A DNA stretch of 64,000 bases from the NCBI RefSeq assembly GCF_003628445.1, contig NZ_RBZO01000004.1, positions 85,808-149,807 of the forward strand, written 5' to 3'. The stretch is from Oceanobacillus bengalensis (GTDB lineage: Bacteria > Bacillota > Bacilli > Bacillales > Amphibacillaceae). Shown here piece by piece: positions 54,992 through 64,000 of the stretch (position 1 is its first letter; each line of letters opens with the position of its first letter). Position numbers and translations under genes: made by a program. The notes under the pieces were generated by a model that was given only the letters and a program-made list of their open reading frames with translations, was not told the origin of the DNA and did not search any database.

Positions 54992-55134
54992 CTCGTTCCC
55001 CCACCGCCTTACTTCAATAATTGTAGAATTAGACTATCTATTTTATTAACTACCTTCTTATATTATTCGTAAATGATGAATGATTTATGGGGGACTTGCT
55101 TTTTACTAACAACAAATAGATCAATATATCCATT

Positions 55135-55282
55135 TTAATCGAGTACATTCAATAGGAGCAATTCAACAATAACCAGTAACCCAAAAAGGGTACCAAACAC
55201 ATTTTCCCAATGACAAGATAAATAGCACTACTTTCTTCTTTCGAGGAAAAGGTAATTCCCCTTCCATGTAAGGTATAGTCAT
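55135..55282 (-). pseudogene. Possible frameshifted small membrane protein
   Basis: AGGTG then ATG 55282: MTIPYMEGELPFPRKKKVVL... then a hydrophobic stretch; the frame is lost in an AAAA run near 55193. Removing one A continues as VFGTLFGLLVIVELLLLNVL to a stop at 55135. About 48 residues with a membrane helix. Coding status uncertain; nothing else seen in 54992-55422. Confidence 0.35.
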
Positions 55283-55422
55283 TGAGTGAGCACCTGAATG
55301 CGTGGTTAAGAACCTGAAAAAGAAGCTCCCTCTTGATTTTTCACGTGAGAAAATATATCAAAAACACGTTCAAAAAACAAAATAGACCAAGAAACATATC
55401 TTGATCTAACTTGTTTAAAACC

Positions 55423-55983
55423 CTATATTTCGATTTCCTTAATCACTCTAGCAGGGTTCCCACCGACAACAACATTATCTGGAACATCTTTCGTTACAAC
55501 AGCACCAGAAGCAATCACAACATTATTTCCGATTTTAACTCCCGGATTAATAACCGCTCGTCCCCCAATCCAAACGTCATTTCCAATTTGAACTGGCTTC
55601 GCATATTCAGCTCCCGAACTTCTCTCTTTCGGATCTAATGGATGTGTTGCTGTGTAAATATGAACACCTGGTGCGATAAAGCAATTATCACCGATTCGAA
55701 TTTCACATACATCTAAAAAGACACAATCGAAATTCGCATAAAAATTATTACCTACATGGATGTTGTAGCCATAGTCACAACGAAAAGTTGGTTCAATGAA
55801 TAAATTTCCATCGATTGTACCAAAAAGTTCCGATAAGATTTCTTTCCTATTCTCATCATCCGTTTCTATTGTCTCATTATATAATCTCGTAAGTTTACGC
55901 GCATGAATTCTTTCCTTTACAAGCTGTGGATCTTCTGAAATATACATTTCTCCGTTTAGCATCTTCTCTTTTTCTGTTGTCAT
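55423..55983 (-). CDS. maa: Maltose/galactoside O-acetyltransferase
   Basis: 186-residue left-handed beta-helix acetyltransferase. N-terminal [19 protein letters not shown] is the Maa/LacA signature; hexapeptide repeats follow; catalytic His in YTATHPLD. Transfers acetyl from acetyl-CoA to sugars. 12 bases after the AlaX gene. Confidence 0.9.
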   Translation of the reverse strand: MTTEKEKMLNGEMYISEDPQLVKERIHARKLTRLYNETIETDDENRKEILSELFGTIDGNLFIEPTFRCDYGYNIHVGNNFYANFDCVFLDVCEIRIGDNCFIAPGVHIYTATHPLDPKERSSGAEYAKPVQIGNDVWIGGRAVINPGVKIGNNVVIASGAVVTKDVPDNVVVGGNPARVIKEIEI

Positions 55984-55995
55984 GTTTCATTCTCC

Positions 55996-57198
<1,203 letters not shown>

Positions 57199-57219
57199 TT
57201 TTTCACTCTCCTGCTGTAA

Positions 57220-57879
57220 CTAAATAAGTTTATTTAATCTACTTACCAATGATTCCTTCCACTCATCAGCCAATTCTTCAACACCCAACAATCTTTTTAT
57301 CCCATCTAGATCCTTTTGCTTATGAAAATAAATCTCATTACCGTAAAGAATAGATACTTTTTCAGGATGTGATTCTAGTAAAGTAATGTTTGAATCTTTT
57401 CGGACAATGCCTTCTTCTAAAACACGACATAGATAACCTGTAAAGCCGGTTTGTACCATCCTTTTTAAAAGAGCTGGATTATTTGTTCTCTTCGTGATAG
57501 TGCTACATGGAATTCTACCCTGTGTTACTTGAATTACAGCTTCACCAAGCCGAAAAACATCTCCAACATTAATATCCTTTTCCAGCATATTTGTTACCGT
57601 TAAGTTCTCACCAAAAGTTGAAGGCGCTAAAGGACCTCCAAATTCTTTCTCCCAAAGTAAGTAATGCTCATAAGGATATACACATACAGCACGATCTAAC
57701 CCTCCGTGATGTTTTAAGTCCCCAACCCCGTCTCCTTGAAACCCTTCTTTTTTTAAAAGGGCTTCTTCGGTTGTTTTTTTGTGAATTGCTGTATTTATTT
57801 CTTTCCCATTTCCGTACTTCAATTTTTTGGGTAATCCAATTGAAAAGTTCTTTAATTCGATTATGTCATTTTTTTGCAC
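57220..57879 (-). CDS. MOSC domain protein (YiiM-like)
   Basis: 219 residues with the MOSC sulfur-carrier fold: DLKHHGGLDRAVCVYPYEHY, GENLTVTN, and the conserved Cys in QGRIPCSTI. YiiM-type proteins reduce N-hydroxylated compounds with the molybdenum cofactor. GTG start at 57879 after AGGTAA. Confidence 0.9.
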   Translation of the reverse strand: MQKNDIIELKNFSIGLPKKLKYGNGKEINTAIHKKTTEEALLKKEGFQGDGVGDLKHHGGLDRAVCVYPYEHYLLWEKEFGGPLAPSTFGENLTVTNMLEKDINVGDVFRLGEAVIQVTQGRIPCSTITKRTNNPALLKRMVQTGFTGYLCRVLEEGIVRKDSNITLLESHPEKVSILYGNEIYFHKQKDLDGIKRLLGVEELADEWKESLVSRLNKLI

Positions 57880-57907
57880 TTTAAGTTACCTGCTTTCTAT
57901 ATTTGCT

Positions 57908-57997
57908 TTAACACGATTGAATAACGATATTCCCAACATATTCAGCTGTTCCTTCATTTGAATGGAGCTCAAATAATAGTTTCAAGAATCCTTTCAT
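57908..57997 (-). CDS. Possible 29-residue ORF coupled to the upstream membrane-protein gene
   Basis: ATG 57997 overlaps the TGA stop of the previous gene (ATGA), then MKGFLKLLFELHSNEGTAEY to a stop at 57908. Translational coupling geometry is clean and AAGGA is absent, so expression would rely on re-initiation. No family recognised. Confidence 0.35.
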   Translation of the reverse strand: MKGFLKLLFELHSNEGTAEYVGNIVIQSC

Positions 57998-58731
57998 AAT
58001 GCACCACCATAATATCTTCGTAATATTTCCCTTATCATTCTCTCTTTTTCTTCCGCACCATAACTTTCAAGCACAAATTCATTGCCACACTTACTTTTCG
58101 TTAATTTGAAACCTGTATAAACAAGATTGATTTCTTCGCCTTCCGTAAAGGTTGTATACCCACCTGTTCCAAACATACTAATACATTTTTCACTTATTGG
58201 GGTCCGATTACCACTATCATCCACATAGAAATATTGATCTGTTACCGTGCCATAATCCATATCAGGTGTTGATGTAGTGAAATATCCTCCATCATTAATG
58301 ACATGCACCTCAAAACCATCTTCCGTTTCAACTTCTGGCGCACCGCGTACATTATAGAATGCTAGAACATCGCCCTCATAATCTTCAGGAATCAAATAGA
58401 TATCATTCGTTTCATCACTCGTAACTCTCTGAAAAGTGTAGACAGCTACTACGGTTATACCTATTGTAAGAATTAAACATAAGCTAATAAAAGCTACATT
58501 AGATAATCGGTTGTATTTCCTTAAAATTATCTGAATAAAAAAGAATAGTATACCGGCGAAAAGTATGACCGGCATAATGAAGTACATGTTCCAAAACAAA
58601 CCTTCAACGAAAGAAAAGTAATACGTATCCACAGACCTCTCTGAAACGGGCGTATAATTTAAAATTGCGACGATAAGCGAAACAATAAATGCTATAATGA
58701 CTGCAACCAACATTATTTTTAAAAATTTCAT
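57994..58731 (-). CDS. Membrane protein with DUF6843-like external domain
   Basis: 245 residues. Three membrane segments (about 5-25, 50-70, 80-101), then an external domain beginning IYLIPEDYEGDVLAFYNVRG and VINDGGYFTTSTPDMDYGTV, the pattern of DUF6843. Conserved Cys pair near the C-terminus (EKCISMF, KSKCGNEF). Function unknown. Confidence 0.75.
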   Translation of the reverse strand: MKFLKIMLVAVIIAFIVSLIVAILNYTPVSERSVDTYYFSFVEGLFWNMYFIMPVILFAGILFFFIQIILRKYNRLSNVAFISLCLILTIGITVVAVYTFQRVTSDETNDIYLIPEDYEGDVLAFYNVRGAPEVETEDGFEVHVINDGGYFTTSTPDMDYGTVTDQYFYVDDSGNRTPISEKCISMFGTGGYTTFTEGEEINLVYTGFKLTKSKCGNEFVLESYGAEEKERMIREILRRYYGGAL

Positions 58732-58778
58732 AGGCCCAGGTAAATCCCTTCCTACTTTTTTACAAAATAAATTATCTA

Positions 58779-59261
58779 CTATACCTTCAACACCATCCGA
58801 ATCGTTTGCAATATATGCCCATCGAAATTATCATCAAATTCTTTAACAACCTCGAACCCTTTTGCCTCATAAAACGTTCGACCAATGCTATTTTCTTTTT
58901 CTACATCAATATAAATTTCCCGAGCCGAATCTAAATTTTCTATCCCTATATATAGTAATGCCGTGCCAATTCCCTTCCCTTGATATTCAGGGTAGAGGTA
59001 AATGGCAGACAAGTCGGCCTTGCCATGCGAAACTTGCGAAAAGTTTGAAAAGCCTACTATCATCCCGTTCACTTCAGCAACAAGAATGAAGGAATGCTGC
59101 ACGCGCTTCTTCATCATTTCATCATTATAAGCAGATTCCAAAAAGTTATTTTGCATCTCTAACGGAATAATACCATCATAAGTAGCGTTCCAGCTTTTCA
59201 TTGCAACATCCTGTACTTGACTTATATCAGTTATTAGCATTTTTCTTATTAGAAAATCCAT
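58779..59261 (-). CDS. GNAT family N-acetyltransferase
   Basis: 160 residues; acetyl-CoA loop LSAIYLYPEYQGKGIGTALL and C-terminal FYEAKGFEVVKEF. Substrate unknown. Confidence 0.9.
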   Translation of the reverse strand: MDFLIRKMLITDISQVQDVAMKSWNATYDGIIPLEMQNNFLESAYNDEMMKKRVQHSFILVAEVNGMIVGFSNFSQVSHGKADLSAIYLYPEYQGKGIGTALLYIGIENLDSAREIYIDVEKENSIGRTFYEAKGFEVVKEFDDNFDGHILQTIRMVLKV

Positions 59262-59353
59262 TTATATCCCCCTCCGTTTATTGAATTATTTTTATTTCTC
59301 TAGGTAGTTTCCTATTTCATAAATTTCTTTTGCACACTAAATACAAATCTCCC

Positions 59354-60052
59354 TTAGCGTCTTGATAGCTTTAAAAACAAAAGCAAAACAAGGAGTGAGT
59401 ATATGACAATCCAAACAAATGAAAATATGGAAAGTTGTGTAATGCTTGTACCGCTCCACTCCATAAGCGAGGACTGCGTGCTAATTGCAGGGGGAATAAT
59501 CCAAACGATATTTTTAAAGATGGAAGGTAAAACATCATAAATCCCCAAAGCTGATATCGAAATTGTAAGGCAGAGTGCTAGCCCTCCATAAGCACTAATT
59601 GGGCTCTTTATGACCTCCCTACTAAAGATACTTGCAACACTAATCCCTAATATTGCTAAGACCATATGATTAAGAATAGCAACAAATCCTAAGGTGAAGT
59701 TTACTGGTTCACGAAACATTTGAAATAGAATTGGATAGAGAAATGCATAAACAGTAAGCACAACGGTCACCAACCATATCGAAAGAAGCTTTCCAACAAA
59801 ATAGCGTGTATTACTTTTTAGACGTAAGATTATGATTTGTTTTTGTACCGTTGAATCAAGTGATAGAAAACTTACACAGAGCCAAGCTGAAATAACAAAT
59901 AAAATTAACGCTGTTACTGCATAACTATCAATTATTGGATTCGGTGTGTATGTATAAAAAACAAAAATTATAATGATATATGTCGAAATAGGAGCAAAAT
60001 ATTTTTGCGAACGGATATAATCTTGCAAACTATACTTTATAAATTCAAACAC
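59354..60052 (-). CDS. ABC-2 type permease
   Basis: 232 residues, six membrane segments, no large loop. Five bases after the ATPase gene. Short ABC-2 exporter subunit of the bacteriocin/antibiotic export kind. Substrate unknown. Confidence 0.82.
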   Translation of the reverse strand: MFEFIKYSLQDYIRSQKYFAPISTYIIIIFVFYTYTPNPIIDSYAVTALILFVISAWLCVSFLSLDSTVQKQIIILRLKSNTRYFVGKLLSIWLVTVVLTVYAFLYPILFQMFREPVNFTLGFVAILNHMVLAILGISVASIFSREVIKSPISAYGGLALCLTISISALGIYDVLPSIFKNIVWIIPPAISTQSSLMEWSGTSITQLSIFSFVWIVIYSLLVLLLFLKLSRR

Positions 60053-60057
60053 ATCGC

Positions 60058-60897
60058 CTACACCTTTCCTTTTATAGTGTCTACCGTTAAGACGCTATCA
60101 ATAGTCCCTTGCAAATGAAGAATTTTTGATAAGACAGTGTCACTATTTTTCTCGAATACATAAAGAAGTAACTTGTTATCTTCGGTGATTGCGTGGATTA
60201 CTTCACCCCATTCTTTTACCGCAGACTGATTTAACTGCTTCGCGATGATTAATTTCATAGGCTCTATTTCTGTTGTTGGAATCGTCGTTGACAACTGGCC
60301 ACCCTCTAGATAATATGTTTCTTCTACTAGGTCATTAAAAAAATTTGATTCATGATAGGTTAATAATATCGTTGCCCCTTGCTCCTTCAATTCTTTGAGC
60401 ACGATAGATAATTCTTGCTGTGCATGTTGATCCAAACCAGAAATTGGCTCATCCAAAATAAGTAAATCAGGAGTTTGCAAAATTGCTTGGATGATTCCGA
60501 CTTTTTGTAAATTGCCTTTGGACAGCTTCTGTATCCTTTGATTATCTTTCAATTGAAAACGTTTAAGCAAGTAAGGGATTCTCTTTTCAAGAATTACTTT
60601 TGAGACACCACCAATCCTCCCGATATAATATAAGTATTCACTAGGAGTGAATCGAATCATTATCGGAAATCTTTCTGGTACATATCCTATTTGAATACTT
60701 TTAGTTGGATAAACTATATTTCCTGAATTTGGCCGCTCAATTCCAGCTATTAGTCGTAAAAGCGTACTTTTCCCCGTACCATTCCCCCCCAGGATTGCGA
60801 TCGTTTGATTTTTATAGACGGATAGTGAAATATTATTTAGAACAACTCTTTTTGAATAAATTTTCCTAATATTTTCGAGTTTGACTAGCCTTTTCAA
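60058..60897 (-). CDS. ABC transporter ATP-binding protein
   Basis: 279 residues from TTG 60897 (GGGTGATC upstream). Walker A GGNGTGKST, signature LSKGNLQKVG, Walker B LLILDEPISGLD, switch His LTYHE. C-terminal extension of about 80 residues as in bacitracin/BcrA-type ATPases. Operon with the permease. Confidence 0.9.
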   Translation of the reverse strand: MKRLVKLENIRKIYSKRVVLNNISLSVYKNQTIAILGGNGTGKSTLLRLIAGIERPNSGNIVYPTKSIQIGYVPERFPIMIRFTPSEYLYYIGRIGGVSKVILEKRIPYLLKRFQLKDNQRIQKLSKGNLQKVGIIQAILQTPDLLILDEPISGLDQHAQQELSIVLKELKEQGATILLTYHESNFFNDLVEETYYLEGGQLSTTIPTTEIEPMKLIIAKQLNQSAVKEWGEVIHAITEDNKLLLYVFEKNSDTVLSKILHLQGTIDSVLTVDTIKGKV

Positions 60898-60971
60898 AAG
60901 ATCACCCAATTTTCTACATCATTCATACATAAATACATTCGACAATGATATAAATAATCCTGCTTTTTTTG

Positions 60972-61010
60972 GGTGCCTGTCACTTGTCGAGAAATGTCTG
61001 TTTTTGTCGA
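60972..61010 (+). repeat. GGTGCCTGTCAC repeat, extended copy
   Basis: GGTGCCTGTCACTTGTCGAG with ATGTC and TTTTGTCGAG boxes, between the ABC operon and the ECF sigma promoter. Confidence 0.7.
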
Positions 61011-61063
61011 GTGGATTTTCATTAGATTTCAGTTGTACATTTTTCTAATATATTTTAAATAGC

Positions 61064-61090
61064 TGCAACCTTTTATAGGTGTTGTTCGTT
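61064..61090 (+). promoter_or_regulatory. Likely ECF sigma autoregulatory promoter
   Basis: TGCAAC, 17 bases, CGTT: the AAC -35 and CGT -10 pattern of Bacillus ECF promoters (SigM/W/X/V). The start codon lies about 25 bases past the -10 element. Confidence 0.6.
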
Positions 61091-61115
61091 AATTGATTGG
61101 GAAGGGGGAGAAGAA

Positions 61116-61610
61116 TTGGACATACAAGAACTATATAAATTATACATTAATGATGTCTATCGATATCTTCTCTCTCACTGTAAGGATAAAAGTTTGGCAG
61201 AAGATTTAACGCAGGACACGTTCATGAAGGCATATTTATCTTTAGATAAAAGTCCACCTAACGCATTAAAAGCTTGGTTATTTAAAATTGCTTATCATAG
61301 TTTTATCGATTACATAAGACGAAACAAGAGATTAGATATTTCGGAACCAGCATTTTTTACAAATATTGCACAGAGCGTATCAGTAGAAGCAGAATTCCTT
61401 CAGAATGAAGACAAAAATGAACTCTACAATAATTTAGATCGATTAAAGGCCGTTCAAAAACAGGCAATTATGTTATGTGATATTGAGGGTTACTCCTATA
61501 AAGAAGCTGCTTCTATCCTTTCAATAAAAGAAAACACATTAAAGTCACACATTTTCAGAGGGCGGGGAAAACTTAGACAGCTTTATAACAAAGGAAGTGT
61601 TGAGAGATGA
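61116..61610 (+). CDS. ECF-type RNA polymerase sigma factor
   Basis: 164 residues. Sigma-70 region 2 (LAEDLTQDTFMKAYLSLD, AWLFKIAYHSFIDYIRR) and region 4 (QAIMLCDIEGYSYKEAASIL, IKENTLKSHIFRGR). TTG start 61116 after AAGGGGGAG. Followed with an ATGA overlap by its anti-sigma gene. Confidence 0.92.
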   Translation: MDIQELYKLYINDVYRYLLSHCKDKSLAEDLTQDTFMKAYLSLDKSPPNALKAWLFKIAYHSFIDYIRRNKRLDISEPAFFTNIAQSVSVEAEFLQNEDKNELYNNLDRLKAVQKQAIMLCDIEGYSYKEAASILSIKENTLKSHIFRGRGKLRQLYNKGSVER

Positions 61611-62731
61611 GTCAAGAGTGGAAAGAAAAACTAAAAAAGTACTATGCAGGTAACCTCTCAGATGAAGAGGTAAAAGAAGTTGAAATGGAAATTGAAAAGC
61701 TAGAAGTATATCAAGAATTACTAGAAGAAGAATTGGATGACGAGACCGTTCGCAGCGATAATACAGTAAAGAAAAAAGCAAAAGTTTCCACTGACCTACC
61801 ACCTAAATCAATTGATAAAATTTTAAAAAGCGGCATTCGAAATGCGAGATTATCTTTAGTAGCATACGTTATCATGATTCTGTTACTTATCTACCCTATT
61901 ATGACGATAGTAAGTTATATTTACTACGGATGGGGTGGCAAGGCTGAAGATCTCATTGATGTTGCCATTCAAACAGTCTATGTAACCGAACCAAATGTTA
62001 GCTTAGAAGAAATGGAAATTGAAGAAAAAGTAGGTTTATTTACATTCGATGTGTACATGGATTTATACAAAAGAGTGGGAAAAAGTGATATCAAACAAGG
62101 CGATTGGATAGTAAATTATCAATTTGATCAAGCGACGACACCGAAAAGGAATTATATTTCTGAATCACCACCAAATGATATTCCATATTATGACACGATG
62201 AAGTTGTTTCATCCAGAAGCAAGAATGACCAATATAGATGGAACGGCATGGACAACATTAAACAAACTTCCTGAAGGTACTGTTGCGGAAGTGTACATAT
62301 CTTTAGAAGAATTATATGCTCCTGAAAAAATAAAAGAAATAACAGAAAATCTAAATATAGAGTGGAGATGGTATGCAATTGACACGGGTCTAGAAGCAGA
62401 AGGAAAAAGTTCAGATGGCGGTTATCTTGCGCCAATTGGATATCCAGCACAACCCGATCCAGATGCATGGTCCCCCTACAATACCTTTGGAGAGAATGAA
62501 GGTCAATTTATGGATAGCCTTCGTTTTCTCGAACAATATGAACAGCAAGCAGTAGATATCGCCCATGGAAAATGGCTCGATTTAAGTGAGCGAATTCGTT
62601 ATCTAGAAAATAATGGAATACGAGCATATGGAGGCGTGCTAACTGGACCCACGAAAGAAATACTAAAATTACGAGAAAATAAAGCAATCCGCACCATTCA
62701 TATTGGGGAGGTACGTTTATGGAATTGGTAA
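61607..62731 (+). CDS. Membrane anti-sigma factor (sigma regulator N/C type)
   Basis: 374 residues: cytoplasmic N-terminal helix region (WKEKLKKYYAGNLSDEEVKE), one membrane segment (about 85-105), then an external domain of the Sigma_reg_C kind (LPEGTVAEVYISLEELYAPE). Start ATG overlaps the sigma stop (ATGA). Binds the sigma factor until an envelope signal arrives. A third gene follows with a 13-base overlap. Confidence 0.85.
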   Translation: MSQEWKEKLKKYYAGNLSDEEVKEVEMEIEKLEVYQELLEEELDDETVRSDNTVKKKAKVSTDLPPKSIDKILKSGIRNARLSLVAYVIMILLLIYPIMTIVSYIYYGWGGKAEDLIDVAIQTVYVTEPNVSLEEMEIEEKVGLFTFDVYMDLYKRVGKSDIKQGDWIVNYQFDQATTPKRNYISESPPNDIPYYDTMKLFHPEARMTNIDGTAWTTLNKLPEGTVAEVYISLEELYAPEKIKEITENLNIEWRWYAIDTGLEAEGKSSDGGYLAPIGYPAQPDPDAWSPYNTFGENEGQFMDSLRFLEQYEQQAVDIAHGKWLDLSERIRYLENNGIRAYGGVLTGPTKEILKLRENKAIRTIHIGEVRLWNW

Positions 62732-63039
62732 AGCAAATGAAAAAGAAAAGAAAAAATCGATACAGAGAATCCAAGCTTAGCATTTTCTCCTTTATTTGCG
62801 CATTATTGACCTTAGCTTATTTTAATATATTTCTAATGACACTAGATGGAATTGACATACTTACAAATCTCTTTTTACAAATACTACCAACCATCGGCAT
62901 CCTTACTGCACTTCTTAGTTTCACTAGAGTAAACCATAAAAAAACCTTTGCCTATTGGTCACTTGCTTTATATTTATTTATAGTCATATGTATTGTCGTT
63001 GTTGGTTTTTTTGAACTTTCTATTTATCCTAAACCTTAA
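62719..63039 (+). CDS. Hypothetical membrane protein of the ECF cassette
   Basis: 106 residues; basic N-terminus (KKKRKNRYRESK), then three membrane segments (about 21-41, 48-68, 78-100). GGGGAGG before ATG 62719, overlapping the anti-sigma stop. Third cassette member; may aid sigma control. Not recognised. Confidence 0.7.
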   Translation: MELVKQMKKKRKNRYRESKLSIFSFICALLTLAYFNIFLMTLDGIDILTNLFLQILPTIGILTALLSFTRVNHKKTFAYWSLALYLFIVICIVVVGFFELSIYPKP

Positions 63040-63044
63040 AGATT

Positions 63045-63082
63045 AAAGGGGTAGATATCGTCTATTCGATATGTACCCCCTT
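63045..63082 (+). terminator. Hairpin after the ECF cassette
   Basis: Stem AGGGGTAGATATCG/CGATATGTACCCCCT with a 6-base loop; no strong T run, so a terminator is likely but not certain. Confidence 0.55.
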
Positions 63083-63187
63083 GCTCTGACATTATAGCTG
63101 TTTTCTGAAGGATTGTTGCTTTATCTTACATGTAAGCAGTGACGTAAAAGATGGAAACTGTGAGGTAACAATAATTTGGGAAATTTT

Positions 63188-63952
63188 CTTGAGAGAGCTT
63201 ATCAAGTTCATTTCATGAGGGTTTTGCTCTATTTCAATCTTGAGAAGGCTTATCAAGTTCATTTCATGAGAATTTTGCTCTATTTTAATCTTGAGAAGGC
63301 TTATCAAGTTCATTTCAAGAGAATTTTGCTCTATTTCAATCTTGAGAAGGCTTATCAAGTTCATTTCAAGAGGGTTTTGCTCTATTTTAATCTTGAGAAG
63401 GCTTATCAAGTTCATTTCATGAGAATTTTGCTCTATTTCAATCTTGAGAAGGCTTATCAAGTTCATTTCAAGAGGATTTTGCTCTATTTTAATCTTGAGA
63501 GAGCTTATCAGGTTCATTTCATGAGGGTTTTGCTCTATTTCAATCTTGAGAAGGCTTATCAAGTTCATTTCATGAGAATTTTGCTCTATTTTAATCTCGA
63601 GAAGGCTTATCAAGTTCATTTCATGAGGGTTTTGCTCTATTTCAATCTTGAGAAGGCTTATCAAGTTCATTTCATGAGGATTTTGCTCTATTTTAATCTT
63701 GAGAGAGCTTATCAAGTTCATTTGAAGAGAATTTTGCTCAATTTTAATCTTGAGAGAGCTTATCAAGTTCATTTGAAGAGAATTTTGCTCTATTTCAATC
63801 TTGAGAAGGCTTATCAAGTTCATTTCATGAGAATCTTGCTCTATTTTAATCTTGAGAAGGCTTATCAAGTTCATTTCATGAGAATTTTGCTCTATTTCAA
63901 TCTTGAGAAGGCTTATCAAGTTCATTTCATGAGAATCTTGCTCTATTTCATT
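63188..63952. repeat. Minisatellite: 15 tandem copies of a 51-bp unit
   Basis: Unit of 51 bases starting CTTGAGAAGGCTTATCAAGT. The copies alternate C and T at one site (TTCAAT/TTTAAT), a 102-bp super-period, broken near the right end. Because 51 is divisible by 3, one plus frame (63176-63985, unit EKAYQVHFMRILLYFNL) and one minus frame (63092-63979, unit KIEQNSHEMNLISLLKI) stay open. The plus frame has a possible TTG start after GAGGTAAC; the minus frame has no ribosome site. Coding is not established. About 150 bases before it (63040-63187) hold the hairpin and no gene. Confidence 0.85.
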
Positions 63953-64000
63953 CTTGATAGCTCCGTTGAGTATTGGCATTCATAATTCTTTATTGATCTT

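Noticed and set aside
63188..63952. CRISPR array
   Set aside because: The copies are contiguous with no unique spacers and no cas genes are nearby.
63176..63985. 269-residue plus-strand and 295-residue minus-strand repeat proteins
   Set aside because: Both frames are open simply because the repeat unit is a multiple of three with no stop; ribosome-site evidence is weak on the plus strand and absent on the minus strand, so they are not listed as genes.

Overview
The window comes from a low-GC Gram-positive chromosome. Strong AGGAGG-type ribosome sites, frequent TTG and GTG starts, lipobox lipoproteins, ba3-oxidase and narGH genes of Bacillus type and a recognisable (though frameshifted) sda sporulation gene all point to a spore-forming Bacillaceae of the Oceanobacillus/Virgibacillus/Ornithinibacillus kind. 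That genus-level placement is inference from gene content. No tRNA, rRNA, CRISPR array or complete transposase gene was seen.

Region 1 (1-13100) is a respiration island. On the minus strand it holds the start of narH, narG, two small unknown genes, a hemerythrin-like protein, a radical SAM/SPASM enzyme, a DUF2249 protein and a CuA-type cupredoxin lipoprotein. A plus-strand Crp/Fnr regulator follows. Beyond a 0.7-kb inverted-repeat element lies a complete ba3-type oxidase operon: small subunit IIa, subunit II, subunit I, a Sco copper chaperone and a membrane protein. TGTGA-N6-TCACA-like boxes stand before the radical SAM gene, the cupredoxin/regulator pair and the oxidase operon, so one Fnr-type regulator probably ties them together.

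Region 2 (13100-34600) is mixed housekeeping and accessory DNA: XRE/DUF2975 pair, XRE-cupin regulator, methyltransferase, M23 lipoprotein, HMG-CoA lyase, an amidohydrolase behind a lysine riboswitch, a four-gene ABC exporter/lipoprotein operon, a divergent hydroxyisourate-hydrolase-like protein, a phosphoesterase, a nucleotidyltransferase, a ketopantoate-reductase-like enzyme, sbcCD, and a resolvase-like protein lacking the usual serine.

Region 3 (34700-45100) has dapA behind a second lysine riboswitch, a small basic protein, DinB, an RNase H-like protein, an RND efflux pump with a divergent TetR and a likely shared operator, a frameshifted sda, an FMN reductase/LLM monooxygenase pair with a divergent HxlR regulator, and a cold-shock gene.

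Region 4 (45160-49500) looks like a purine locus: a guanine-class riboswitch precedes an NCS2 purine permease and a Rieske oxygenase, with a guanine deaminase transcribed divergently. Region 5 (49500-64000) has an SqdB-like epimerase, membrane proteins, a 909-residue TPR/dynamin-like protein with a decayed P-loop, an acetyltransferase, an AlaX editing enzyme, a MOSC protein, an ABC transporter, an ECF sigma/anti-sigma cassette with a likely own promoter, and finally 15 tandem copies of a 51-bp repeat open in both directions.

Dispersed through the window are a GGTGCCTGTCAC-type repeat (six copies), a GC-rich structured intergenic element (three copies), and five small genes that look broken by single-base changes. 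Most protein-coding entries rest on recognised motifs in the translated sequence; no database search was run.
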